From Parafrankia discariae (lineage in GTDB: Bacteria > Actinomycetota > Actinomycetes > Frankiales > Frankiaceae): a stretch of 64,000 bases of DNA. Position 1 is the stretch's first letter; every line of letters starts with the position of its first letter. The notes under the pieces were generated by a model. That model was given only the letters and a program-made list of their open reading frames with translations. It did no database searches and was not told where the DNA came from. The stretch is from NCBI RefSeq assembly GCF_000373365.1, contig NZ_KB891126.1, positions 62,106-126,105 on the forward strand, read 5' to 3'. A program made the translations under genes and the position numbers. Below, piece by piece: positions 44,078-52,790 of this stretch.

Positions 44078-46527
44078 ACCCCGCCGGGCCGCTGGTGCGC
44101 GTCGTGCTCGCCGGTGTCGGCCGGCGCCGGGCCCAGGCGTCGGTGGTGGCGCTGACCGCGCTGCTCGCCGTGACGGCCTCGGTGCTCGCGCTCGGCCTGC
44201 TCGCCGGGTCACGCGCGCCGTTCGACCGCGCGTTCGCCGCTCAGCGCGGCGCGCATCTCACCGTTCAGTTCGACGCGACGAAGGCCACGGCCGCCCAGCT
44301 CGCCGCTACCGGGTCGGCGACGCCGGTCGCGCGGGCCGCCGGCCCGTTCCCGCTCGCCGAGCTGCGGCCCCGCATCGTCAGCGGCGCCCCGGGACTCCCC
44401 GTCGGACTCGGACTGCCACCTATGACGGTCGTCGGCAGGGACCGGCCGGGCGGCGGCCCTGACTCGATCGACCAGGTCGCCGTCGTCGAGGGCCGCTGGG
44501 CCACCGGCCAGGGAGAGATCGTTCTCGATCCGGAGAACCTGCCACCCTCGCTGCTCGGTGCCCGGCTCGAGCTGCCCGACCTGCCCGGCGCCCCCGCCCT
44601 GACCGTGGTGGGCCTCGCCCACTCGACGGGTGGCAGCGCCCGGGCCTGGGTCGCGGCGGACGCCCTGGCGGCGCTGGTTCCAGGGGACGGCCCCGCGGGT
44701 TTCCAGATGCTCTACCGGCTCACCGCCGCCGGCACCGAGGGCGCGATCGACTCCGGCCGGGCGGCGATCTCGGCCGGTGTACCCGCCGGCGCGGTCACCG
44801 GGAGCAGGTCCTACCTGGACGTCCGGGCCGGCGCCCTGGTCCGGACCGCGGTGTTCACCCCGTTCGTGGCGGCGTTCGGCGTACTCGGCCTGGCCATGTC
44901 CGTGCTGATCGTCGGCACCGTCGTCGCGGGCGGCGTCGGCGCGACGATCTGGCGCACCGGAGTGCTGAGATCACTGGGGCTCACCCCGGCCCAGGCGGCC
45001 GGGGCGCATGTCGCCCAGGTGCTCGTCCCGGCCACGGGTGGTGTCGGCCTGGGCATCCTGTGCGGCAACCTGCTCGCCCAGGTCGTCTTCGACGAGTCGG
45101 CGAGTGCCTACGGCGCCGTCACGCCGTCCGTGCCGCTGTGGGTGGACGCGGCCGTCGGCGCGGGTGCTCTGGTGCTCGTCGCCGTCGCGGCGCTGCTGCC
45201 CGCCCTGCACGCCGGGCGGCGCAGCCCCGTCGAGGCGATGCGGCTCGGGCGCGTGCCCCGACCGGGGCGGGGCCGGTGGGCCGGCCGGCTCGCCGCCCGG
45301 CTGCCGCTGCCGCGGCCGCTGAGCCTGGGGCTCGCCCATCCGTTCGCCCGTCCCGCCCGTTCAGGCGTGCTCGCCGTCGCGGTGGCGTTCGGGGCGATGG
45401 GGGTTTCGTTCGCGGTCGGCCTGGCCGCGACCCTCGACTCCATCACGACGGACAACAGCCGGGACGAGGCCGGAGCGGTCGTCGTGGACAACCACGTCCA
45501 GGTGGAGCATGACCGGAGCCCGGGAGCCGCGGCGCCGGTGCCGGTGCCGGCACCGGCCCAGGCGCCGGCCCGGGCACCGGCTGCCGTGGACGGGGCGGCG
45601 GTCGCGGTCCAGGCGGCGGACGTGGCCAAGGTGATCGCGGCACAGCCGGGCACCGGCCGATTCTTCACCAGCGCGTCCGCCGAGGTGCGCGCGCTCGGGA
45701 TCGTCGGGCCGGTGACGGTCACCGCCCACACCGGCGACTCGTCCTGGGGCGCCCGCCCGCTGATCGCCGGCCACTGGTTCCGCGGGCCGGGCGAGGTGGT
45801 CGCCGACACGCGACTCCTGGACGAGACCGGCGCGGGGATCGGCGACACCGTGACCGTCTCCGCGAACGGGGCGTCGGTGGTCCTGCGGATCGTCGGGGAG
45901 GTCTTCGACCTCGATGACGACACCGTCGACCTGGCAACCGACGAGGCCTCCCTGCGTGGCCTCGACCTTGGCCTGGTCCCCGACAGCTTCAGCATCGATC
46001 TTCGGCCCGGGACCGACCTGGTGCGCTACGTGGACACCTTGCGGGCCGCGCTCGCCTCGCACTCGGTGGAGGTGCGGGCGAACACCGGGGAGGGCTCCGA
46101 GGTGATTGCGATCATGGACGCGCTCATCGCCACCCTCACCCTGCTTCTGGTCGTCGTCGCGGGCCTCGGCGTGCTCAACACCGTCGTTCTGGACACCAGG
46201 GAGCGCGTCCACGACCTCGGCATCGTCAAGGCGATCGGCATGACACCGCGGCAGGTCCTCGCGATGGTGCTCACCTCGGCCGCGGGCATCGGGGCCTGCG
46301 CCGCGGCGGTCGGGGTGCCGGCCGGCGTCGCGCTGCACCACCGCGTCGTGCCGCTGATGGGCAACGCCGCGAGAACGGACATGCCGCGGACCTACATCGA
46401 CGTCTACGCTCCGGTGCCGGTCGCCCTGCTGCTCCTCGGCGGCCTCCTCATCGCGGTGCTCGGTGCCCTGGCCCCGGCCGGATGGGCGGCCGGGACCAGG
46501 GCCACGACCGCACTGCGGGCCGAATGA
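44074..46527 (+). CDS. FtsX-like ABC transporter permease
   Basis: 817 residues, GTG overlapping the ATPase stop. The layout is a duplicated FtsX/MacB-like permease. An N-terminal helix (SVVALTALLAVTASVLALGLLAGS) is followed by a large extracellular domain and then three helices (about 265-375: FVAAFGVLGLAMSVLIVGTVVAGG ...). A second unit follows with helix AVAFGAMGVSFAVGLAATL, another extracellular domain containing an Ala/Pro-rich insertion (PVPVPAPAQAPARAPA), and final helices (ALIATLTLLLVVVAGLGVLNTVV to the C-terminus). Together with the ATPase it forms an exporter or mechanotransmitter. Confidence 0.92.
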   Translation: MNPAGPLVRVVLAGVGRRRAQASVVALTALLAVTASVLALGLLAGSRAPFDRAFAAQRGAHLTVQFDATKATAAQLAATGSATPVARAAGPFPLAELRPRIVSGAPGLPVGLGLPPMTVVGRDRPGGGPDSIDQVAVVEGRWATGQGEIVLDPENLPPSLLGARLELPDLPGAPALTVVGLAHSTGGSARAWVAADALAALVPGDGPAGFQMLYRLTAAGTEGAIDSGRAAISAGVPAGAVTGSRSYLDVRAGALVRTAVFTPFVAAFGVLGLAMSVLIVGTVVAGGVGATIWRTGVLRSLGLTPAQAAGAHVAQVLVPATGGVGLGILCGNLLAQVVFDESASAYGAVTPSVPLWVDAAVGAGALVLVAVAALLPALHAGRRSPVEAMRLGRVPRPGRGRWAGRLAARLPLPRPLSLGLAHPFARPARSGVLAVAVAFGAMGVSFAVGLAATLDSITTDNSRDEAGAVVVDNHVQVEHDRSPGAAAPVPVPAPAQAPARAPAAVDGAAVAVQAADVAKVIAAQPGTGRFFTSASAEVRALGIVGPVTVTAHTGDSSWGARPLIAGHWFRGPGEVVADTRLLDETGAGIGDTVTVSANGASVVLRIVGEVFDLDDDTVDLATDEASLRGLDLGLVPDSFSIDLRPGTDLVRYVDTLRAALASHSVEVRANTGEGSEVIAIMDALIATLTLLLVVVAGLGVLNTVVLDTRERVHDLGIVKAIGMTPRQVLAMVLTSAAGIGACAAAVGVPAGVALHHRVVPLMGNAARTDMPRTYIDVYAPVPVALLLLGGLLIAVLGALAPAGWAAGTRATTALRAE

Positions 46528-46561
46528 GGCCCCTGCCGCCCGGTCAGTGCTGGCTGAAGGG

Positions 46562-48688
46562 TCAGTGCTGGTTGATCAGGTACGCGACGTCGTTGTCGAC
46601 GATCCGGTCCAGCTGCTCGGGCAGGATCGGATGCCCGGTGAACCGCTCGACGACGACGAGACCCTTGGCGACCCGGTCCGTCGCGCCGGCCAGGTCGACG
46701 TCCCGGAGCAGCGGGACGACCGCGTCGGGGACGGCGTCCGGCCCCGGTTCGAACGCGGCGAGCACCTCGCCGTCCCGGGCGAGCGAGAGCCGGGTGAGCG
46801 CGTTGATGTTCCAGAACATGCTCGCCGCCAGGCCGTGCCGGGAGACCGCGGACAGCACCGGATGCCGCGAGCCCTGGAAGCCGTTGTCCTCGACGGCGAG
46901 CACCGCGCGGTCGTCGCCGTCGAGCGGCAGGACCAGCACGTACGGGTCGGTACGCCGGTCGTCGCGCAGCCGGGACAGTGAGCACGGGGCGCCGGGATCG
47001 GCGTCGAAGCAGCGCACGACGTCCTCGGCCGAGGCGCCGACCACGACGGTGAACGTGGCGGCCTCGCGGAAGGCGCTGCGCCGGCGCACCCACCGGTACC
47101 GGGTCTCGGGCAGCGTCACGACCGGCGGGAGCTCCTCGCCACGCAGCCGGTGCCCCAGCTGGTCGGTGCGCCGGTGGACGGTCTCGGGTGCGGCCGGGGC
47201 GCTCCAGACCACCAGGTCGTAGGTCTCGTCCTCGCCGGCGCCGTCCCGCCCGCGGGCGTGAACCCGCAGCCGGTAGTCCCCGGGCCAGGGCGGTGTCGTC
47301 AGGTGAGCGAGCTCGGTGGCCGGGCCGGCACCGGCCGGCCCGCCGGCGCCCGTTCCCGCCGCCGTTCCCGCCGCTCCCGCACCCGTTCCGGATCCCACTC
47401 GGGTGTGGGCTCCGGTCGCCGCGGCGGCACCGTTCGCGGCCGTCCAGCTCACATCGACGATCTCGTCCCAGCGGACGGCGTCGGCGGGGGCGGGCGGGAC
47501 CGGCGGTGTCGCCAGCACCCGCAGCGACACCCGCACCCGGCCGGTACCCACGCCCGTCCGGACGAGGACGCCGCCCGCGACGGCCTCCACCAGACCGTTG
47601 CGGGCGAAGCTCGGCGGGTTCGGCAGTTCGCCCTCCACCAGCCCGAAACAGTTCCCGTCGACGGTGACGCAGCCGGCGGCCTGCCGCGGCAGCCGGTACT
47701 CCGCGCGCCGTCGGGTCAGGAGCGCGGCCGGGTAGGCGGGCGGCATCGGCCGCGACGGGAGTACCAGCGCGGCGGATCCCACGGCCGTGCCGACGATGCC
47801 CGGCGCGCCGGTGCCGATCATCGGCGGGTCCAGCTCGCGCAGGACGGCGGCGGCGACGGTGACCGCGAGTGCCAGGTGGGCGGCTCCGTGCCGGGCGGCC
47901 AGGGTGGGCTCGTCGGCGAGCTCGTCCGGCGGCCCGAACAAACTCCCGCCGAGTGTGGCCCCGTCGAGTGTGGTGTCGTCGAGTGTGGTGTCGCCGAGCC
48001 GGCTGTCGTCCGGGCCGCCGCCCTCGAACGGGGCGTCGCCCTCGAACGGGGCGCCGCCGAGCGGGCCGTCCGCACCGGCGGGGTGGTCCGCCGCCAGCAG
48101 CGGGGCCACGGCGGGATGCCCGACCAGCGCACGCAGGTAACCGTGGATCAGATCGGACACCCCGGGGTGGAGCTCGTCCAGGAGCGCGACCGCCTGGACC
48201 GCCTCGGACTCACCCGCCGCGGCGGCCGAGGCGCGCGTGCCGTTCCCGCCGAGCGGGGCGCCCGGCCGGGCGTCGACCAGGAATCGGGCCAGGCCGCGCG
48301 GGGCACGCAGCGGAAGCTCGTCGACGGCGAGCTCGAGCGCGCCGAGCAGCCGTTCGGGCAGGCACGGCCCGGCCGAGCGCAACGCGGTCAGCACCGGTCC
48401 CCCGGCCGCGGCCGGCAGCGGGAGCGCTGCCGGCAACGCTCCCGCTACGCCGAGCCGGCCGAGCTCAGCCGCCGGGGTGGGCGGAATATGGGCCACCAGC
48501 TGGGGAAATACCTCCGCGACGACGTGTGCGAGCGGATCCAGGAGGTCCGCCGGCAGCTCGACGGTCTGCTCGGGGAGGGAAATCTGACGGCTTTCCAGGT
48601 CCGGTCGAAACACCCACGAAACTTTACTGACCGGCCGCTCTTTTCGGCTTGATCGGCGCTCTGACAGCGTGACGATCAGGCAACACAC
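46562..48688 (-). CDS. Large uncharacterised protein with a DUF6461-like C-terminal region
   Basis: Up to 708 residues; the start is unresolved (ATG 48688 has no ribosome binding site, and the coding signal seems firm from about 48613). I recognise no family over most of it. The N-terminal ~350 residues are Ala/Leu/Pro-rich and helical, with no membrane segment obvious. A middle Gly/Thr/Ala-rich linker is near 445-470. The last ~190 residues contain RRRSAFREAATFTVVVGAS, AVLAVEDNGFQGSRHPVLSAVS and LAASMFWNINALTRLSLARDGEVLAAFEP, which resemble the DUF6461 pattern of a bacterial immunity- or structure-type domain. Internal short tandem repeats (DTTLD, PFEG) suggest recent slippage. Confidence 0.55.
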   Translation of the reverse strand: MCCLIVTLSERRSSRKERPVSKVSWVFRPDLESRQISLPEQTVELPADLLDPLAHVVAEVFPQLVAHIPPTPAAELGRLGVAGALPAALPLPAAAGGPVLTALRSAGPCLPERLLGALELAVDELPLRAPRGLARFLVDARPGAPLGGNGTRASAAAAGESEAVQAVALLDELHPGVSDLIHGYLRALVGHPAVAPLLAADHPAGADGPLGGAPFEGDAPFEGGGPDDSRLGDTTLDDTTLDGATLGGSLFGPPDELADEPTLAARHGAAHLALAVTVAAAVLRELDPPMIGTGAPGIVGTAVGSAALVLPSRPMPPAYPAALLTRRRAEYRLPRQAAGCVTVDGNCFGLVEGELPNPPSFARNGLVEAVAGGVLVRTGVGTGRVRVSLRVLATPPVPPAPADAVRWDEIVDVSWTAANGAAAATGAHTRVGSGTGAGAAGTAAGTGAGGPAGAGPATELAHLTTPPWPGDYRLRVHARGRDGAGEDETYDLVVWSAPAAPETVHRRTDQLGHRLRGEELPPVVTLPETRYRWVRRRSAFREAATFTVVVGASAEDVVRCFDADPGAPCSLSRLRDDRRTDPYVLVLPLDGDDRAVLAVEDNGFQGSRHPVLSAVSRHGLAASMFWNINALTRLSLARDGEVLAAFEPGPDAVPDAVVPLLRDVDLAGATDRVAKGLVVVERFTGHPILPEQLDRIVDNDVAYLINQH
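47951..48056. repeat. Short in-frame tandem repeats inside the large uncharacterised gene
   Basis: Three 15-bp units beginning GAGTGTGG at 47951, 47966 and 47981, and two 18-bp units beginning CCCTCGAACGGGG at 48021 and 48039. All unit lengths are multiples of three, so the reading frame is preserved. Confidence 0.8.
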
Positions 48689-48898
48689 ATTCGTGGGGAT
48701 CAGCCGCGGGTACCGGGGACTCGGCTATTTCTGACACCGGCGGCCGCGATCAGATGTTTGTGTCGAAGCAGGCAAGACGCTGCTTGAACTGGTGTGACGC
48801 GGAAATGATCCGAACCGCGGCGGCACGGAAACCGACAGCGCCGCCGCCCGTCCGTCCGGTGCGCCGGGCCCGGGCGGGCCCGGCGCACCTCGTTCCAC

Positions 48899-48929
48899 CA
48901 TCGGGCCAGGCGGCGGGCCTGGCCCGATG
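48899..48929 (-). terminator. Terminator hairpin after the GH6 gene
   Basis: CATCGGGCCAGGC (48899-48911) pairs with GCCTGGCCCGATG (48917-48929), 13 bp with a 5-nt loop, right after the minus-strand stop at 48934. Confidence 0.7.
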
Positions 48930-48933
48930 CTCC

Positions 48934-50388
48934 TCAGCCGGTGCGGCTGCCCAGGCCAACGGCGTAGTCCGGCCAGAACTGGCCGGCGGCGGGGCCGCCG
49001 TTGCAGGTGCCGTCCGACTCTCCGGGGACCTTGACCCAGAAGAACGCGTCGACGTCACTGTCGCCCGTCGCGGCGGTGGGCGTGGTGCCGAGCGCGCGCC
49101 CCGGCGGGTTGCACCAGGCGTTGTCCGGCGCGGGGCCCAGCCCGTTGCGACTGGTGTCCACGATGAAGTGGGCTCCGCCGCCCAGCGTGGCGTCGACCGC
49201 GTCACCGAAGGCGACCTCGCCGGCGGTGGCACCGAAGTTCGACACGTTCAGCGCGAATCCGCGCGCCCGGTCGACCCCCGCCGACTTCAGCCGGGCGGCC
49301 ATGGTGGCTGCGCTGTGCCAACCGGCGTTGCCTGCGTCGAGGTAGACGGTCGCCCCCGCGGCGTCCAGGACGTCCACCGCGTTCGACAGCATTCCGTAGC
49401 GGGTCTGCTGATCGGCGGGGGAGAGGCAGTCGATCTGGGCGATGGCGTCGGGCTCGAGCACGACCGCGGCCGGCCCGCCGGAGAGCCCGGCGGCGAAGGC
49501 GGCGATCCAGTCGCGATAGGCCTGCGTGCCGCCGGCGCCGCCGGCGGAATAGCTTCCGCAGTCGCGGTTCGGGATCGCGTAGGCCACGAAGACCGGCAGC
49601 GCGCCGCTACCCCTGATGGTGGTGGCGCGGCCGGCCACGTTGCGCTGGGTCGTGGCCGGATCGGCATAGCCGAACCAGTCCGCGTGCGCGCCACGCAGGA
49701 TCTTCTCCAGCGCCGCGATGGCGGATGGATTCCCGCCGCGCAGCGCGTTGATCGCGGCGGCGACCTGGTCGGCCGGATCGATGTAGAACCTGGCGCCGGC
49801 GAACGGGTTCCCCGCCGTCGCGGCGGCGGGCGCCGGCGGCGCGGCCACCGGCGGGGCCTGGGCGGCGACGGACGGTGCGGCGCCGGTGAGTGGTGCCACG
49901 GGCACCTGTACCGCGGTCAGCCCGGACGGGGCCGGTCGTGCGGGGCCGGTCGCGGTCGGCCCGGTCGTGCGCCCGGCGGCGGGCGGGGGCACGCGGTCGG
50001 CGACGGCCGCCGCGAGCGCGTCCACCGCTGGTTCGGAGCTGTCGGGGCCGGCGAGGCCCCGGCCGAGACCGACCCCGCCGAGCAGAGTCAGCGCCGCCGT
50101 GACCGCGAACGCCGTGCGGGCGAGCCCGCCCGCCAGCGGCGACCGTCGTGATCCGGGGGCGCCGCGCGAGGGCGCTGTGGCCGGGCGGTGCGTCGCGGCT
50201 GGGCGAGCCGCGGCCGGGCGCCGCACCGACGAGCGGTGTGTGGCCGAGTGGTGCGAGGTCCGGCGGGTGCCGGCCGGGTGAATCGACGTCTGGTGGTCGG
50301 TGTCCGCGCCGGCGGCGTCGCCGCCGAAGCCGTATTCGACGGTGCGCGGCCGGGCGGCGGGATTCCTGTTGGGGCGAGCCGCGGGCAC
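48934..50388 (-). CDS. Glycoside hydrolase family 6 protein (cellulase/cellobiohydrolase family), membrane-anchored or secreted
   Basis: 484 residues from GTG 50388, which has GGGAGG four bases upstream; the open frame extends further but has no better start. Residues 1-85 are Arg/Pro/His-rich, followed by one membrane segment (about 87-105) that is either a signal anchor or a late-cleaved signal. A Pro/Ala-rich linker leads to the GH6 domain (about 190-484): NPFAGARFYIDP, PNRDCGSYSAGG (the catalytic-acid loop with Asp), AVVLEPDAIAQIDCL, NVSNF, FIVDTSRNGLGP, NPPGRALG and VKVPGESDGTC. These are hallmark GH6 motifs, so beta-1,4-glucan hydrolysis outside the cell is likely. No carbohydrate-binding module is visible. 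Confidence 0.9.
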   Translation of the reverse strand: MPAARPNRNPAARPRTVEYGFGGDAAGADTDHQTSIHPAGTRRTSHHSATHRSSVRRPAAARPAATHRPATAPSRGAPGSRRSPLAGGLARTAFAVTAALTLLGGVGLGRGLAGPDSSEPAVDALAAAVADRVPPPAAGRTTGPTATGPARPAPSGLTAVQVPVAPLTGAAPSVAAQAPPVAAPPAPAAATAGNPFAGARFYIDPADQVAAAINALRGGNPSAIAALEKILRGAHADWFGYADPATTQRNVAGRATTIRGSGALPVFVAYAIPNRDCGSYSAGGAGGTQAYRDWIAAFAAGLSGGPAAVVLEPDAIAQIDCLSPADQQTRYGMLSNAVDVLDAAGATVYLDAGNAGWHSAATMAARLKSAGVDRARGFALNVSNFGATAGEVAFGDAVDATLGGGAHFIVDTSRNGLGPAPDNAWCNPPGRALGTTPTAATGDSDVDAFFWVKVPGESDGTCNGGPAAGQFWPDYAVGLGSRTG

Positions 50389-50849
50389 GTGCCCTCCCGT
50401 CTTCACAATGCGTTGCCTCGGTGGGTCCCCTCCCGCCCAGAACTGTAGCAGTGCCAGGCGCTGGAACATGACCGTGCTCATCGAGAATGGGGCAACAACC
50501 TGTGTCGGGAAATCCAATTCCGCCCCAACGTGCCCGGTCGGTGGGCGCCCGGCGAGTTCGCATCCGTACCCGGATCTACTCTCACGTGACTGCTGGTCCG
50601 GCTCCGGCGCGCCGGCCGGTCCAGGTCTGGCCCGGCCGGGGCGGGTCACCGGCTCACCGCGAATTCCGGTGCGCTGGGAATCGTTGTCCGCGTGGCCCGT
50701 AGGTGCCGGCCGGGGTGGTTCGCGGTGGCGTCCGTCCGACCACCGTCGTTGCCGGACGGGAACTTCGACGTGACGCAACCGTCACAGTGACGACTGTTAC
50801 GTGCGAGTAGGTGCCGGCACAATGCGTCGTAACCCGGGGCGCCGAGGAT
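50389..50849. other. 461-bp non-coding gap with GTGACG/CGTCAC repeats
   Basis: Holds the upstream region of the GH6 gene and the downstream region of the dehydroquinase gene, both minus strand. At 50770-50785, GTGACG-N4-CGTCAC forms a 6-bp hairpin that overlaps the palindrome GTCACAGTGAC (50781-50791). This may be a terminator for the dehydroquinase gene or an operator. No gene supported. Confidence 0.45.
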
Positions 50850-51287
50850 TCAGGACGCTGTGACGGTCTTCATGAGCGCGTCGGCGGCCAGTTCGTAGCC
50901 GAGCGGGCCGAGTCCGGCGATGATTCCGGCGGCCAGCGGCGAGATGACCGATTCGTGCCTGAACGATTCGCGTGCCCACACGTTCGACAGGTGCACCTCG
51001 ATCCACGGCCGCGGGTAGTTGGCCAGCGCGTCGCGCAGGCTCCAGCCGGCGACCATGAGCGCGCCCGGGTTGACGACCGCGCCCACGGAGTCGTAGTTGT
51101 CCTGGATGGCATGGATCAGCTCACCCTCGGACTCGCGCTGGATCGACACGATCTTCCAGCCCCGGGCGGCGACGCGCTCGGCCATCGCCTCCTCAATGTC
51201 GCGGAGTGTGGCCGTTCCGTAGATCTCGGGCTGACGCCTGCCAAGAATCCCCAGGTTCGGGCCGTTCAGCAGGAGAAGATTGCTCAC
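50850..51287 (-). CDS. aroQ: Type II 3-dehydroquinate dehydratase family (presumed aminodehydroquinate dehydratase, RifJ role)
   Basis: 145 residues, GTG start with AGAGG upstream. The AroQ fold is clear: NGPNLGILGRRQPEIYG (Arg17/18, Tyr23), EVHLSNVWARESFRHES (His99, Arg110) and GIIAGLGPLGYELA. In an AHBA locus it should convert aminodehydroquinate to aminodehydroshikimate, the AHBA synthase substrate. The substrate loop that usually reads NxGxxTHTS is NPGALMVAGW here, so the conserved His (His81 in the mycobacterial enzyme) is Val79. This is either adaptation to an amino-substrate or a changed reaction. Divergent from the AHBA synthase gene. Confidence 0.9.
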   Translation of the reverse strand: MSNLLLLNGPNLGILGRRQPEIYGTATLRDIEEAMAERVAARGWKIVSIQRESEGELIHAIQDNYDSVGAVVNPGALMVAGWSLRDALANYPRPWIEVHLSNVWARESFRHESVISPLAAGIIAGLGPLGYELAADALMKTVTAS

Positions 51288-51623
51288 AGTGTACCTCTAC
51301 AAGGGTGTAGCGGATGTTCGGGCACGGTGTTTATAACAGGGCGCATGCTTCACCGCCGGCCAGGGCCGGCTGTGCGGCGCTGCTCCTACCCGCTCTCGGC
51401 GTGATTCGCAAGCTCGATGGTGGTGGGGGCCCGTGGTGTCGGGGTGGTGACAGCGTCGTCCGCGGCCATCCGGGAGAGCGCTGCCAGTTGCCTGGTGTTC
51501 CCGTAGTACCGTCCTTTGCGCACCGGGTTCGATGGATTTCGTCCGTCGAAGGCCGGCATGGGGGGGCTGTCGACATCGCCGCAGCCTCGCAGGCATCTGT
51601 ATCCGTCATGAAGGGTTAGGTAT
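51288..51623. other. Divergent promoter region of the AHBA locus
   Basis: 336 bp without a supported gene. CTACA-AGGG-TGTAG (51297-51310) is a 5-bp-arm repeat close to the dehydroquinase start. TTTATAAC at 51330-51337 is the only strongly AT-rich patch and may be a -10 region. AAGGGTTAGG precedes the AHBA synthase ATG. Confidence 0.45.
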
Positions 51624-52790
51624 ATGAGCGACAGTCGACGCCCGGCGCCCGAGTTTCCCGCCTGGCCGCAGTTCGACGGCGCGGAACGTGACGGACTGAT
51701 CCGCGCACTGGAACAAGGTCAGTGGTGGCGCATGGGCGGTGGCGAGGTCGACGCCTTCGAGCGGGAGTTCGCCGAGTACCACGGCTCGCGCTACGCCCTC
51801 GCGGTGACGAACGGCACCCACGCGCTTGAGCTGGCGCTGCAGGTGCTCGGGGTCGGCCCCGGCACGGAGGTCATCGTCCCCGGGTTCACGTTCATCTCGT
51901 CGTCGCAGGCCGCCCAGCGGCTCGGCGCCGTCGCCGTCCCGGTCGACGTCGACCTCGACACGTACTGCATCGACCCGGCGGCGGTGGAGGCCGCGATCAC
52001 GCCGCGGACGAAGGCGATCATGCCGGTGCACATGGCCGGCCACCTCTCGGACATGGACGCGCTCGCCAAGATCTCCGCGAACTCCGGTGTCGCGATCATC
52101 CAGGACGCCGCACACGCCCACGGCACCCGGTGGCAGGGCCGCAAGGTCGGCGAGCACGGCAGCGTCGCGGCCTTCAGCTTCCAGAACGGCAAGCTGATGA
52201 CGGCCGGCGAGGGCGGCGCGGTGACCTTCCCGGACGCCGAGCTGTACGAGCAGGCGTTCCTGCGGCACAGCTGCGGCCGTCCGCGCACGGACCGCCGTTA
52301 CTTCCACCAGACGTCCGGCTCGAACTTCCGGATGAACGAGTTCTCGGCGTCCGTGCTGCGCGCGCAGCTCGCCCGGCTCGGCGGACAGATCGACACCCGG
52401 GAGCAGCGCTGGCCGGTGCTGGCCGGCCTGCTGGCCGAGATCCCCGGTGTGGTCCCGCAGGGCCGCGACCCGCGCTGTGACCGCAACTCGCACTACATGG
52501 CGATGTTCCGGCTGCCCGGCGTCGGCGAGGAGCGGCGCAACGCCCTCGTCGACGCGCTGATCGAGCGCGGCCTGCCGGCGTTCGCGGCGTTCCGCTCGAT
52601 CTACCGCTCGGACGGCTTCTGGGAGACCGGCGCGCCCGACGAGACCGTGGACCAGATCGCCGCGCGCTGCCCGAACGTCGAGGCGCTGAGCGCGGACGGC
52701 ATCTGGCTGCACCACCGCACGCTGCTCGGCACCGAGGAGCAGATGCACGACATCGCGGCGATCGTCGCCGAGACGCTGGCGGACGCGTGA
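51624..52790 (+). CDS. rifK: 3-amino-5-hydroxybenzoate (AHBA) synthase
   Basis: 388 residues, a PLP enzyme of the DegT/DnrJ/EryC1 aminotransferase fold. It matches RifK closely from memory: APEFPAWPQFDGAER, ALEQGQWWRMGG (34-39), the VTNGTHALEL cofactor loop, DAAHAHG (Asp161 to the PLP nitrogen), FSFQNGKLMTAGEGG with PLP Lys190, and RHSCGRPRTDRRYFH. AHBA synthase aromatises 5-deoxy-5-amino-3-dehydroshikimate to AHBA and, with an oxidoreductase partner, may also act earlier on UDP-3-keto-glucose. AHBA starts ansamycins and mitomycins. The next gene (RifL type) overlaps by GTGA, as in rifamycin clusters. Confidence 0.96.
   Translation: MSDSRRPAPEFPAWPQFDGAERDGLIRALEQGQWWRMGGGEVDAFEREFAEYHGSRYALAVTNGTHALELALQVLGVGPGTEVIVPGFTFISSSQAAQRLGAVAVPVDVDLDTYCIDPAAVEAAITPRTKAIMPVHMAGHLSDMDALAKISANSGVAIIQDAAHAHGTRWQGRKVGEHGSVAAFSFQNGKLMTAGEGGAVTFPDAELYEQAFLRHSCGRPRTDRRYFHQTSGSNFRMNEFSASVLRAQLARLGGQIDTREQRWPVLAGLLAEIPGVVPQGRDPRCDRNSHYMAMFRLPGVGEERRNALVDALIERGLPAFAAFRSIYRSDGFWETGAPDETVDQIAARCPNVEALSADGIWLHHRTLLGTEEQMHDIAAIVAETLADA

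Noticed and set aside
51314-51619. Short plus-strand frame directly before AHBA synthase
   Set aside because: No ribosome binding site or family match; it fills the divergent promoter region.
51624-52790. DegT-type sugar aminotransferase for a deoxysugar or surface glycan
   Set aside because: The fold is shared, but the RMGG, FSFQNGKLMTAGEGG and RHSCGRPR motifs and the flanking L, M, N, I, G-type genes identify AHBA synthase.
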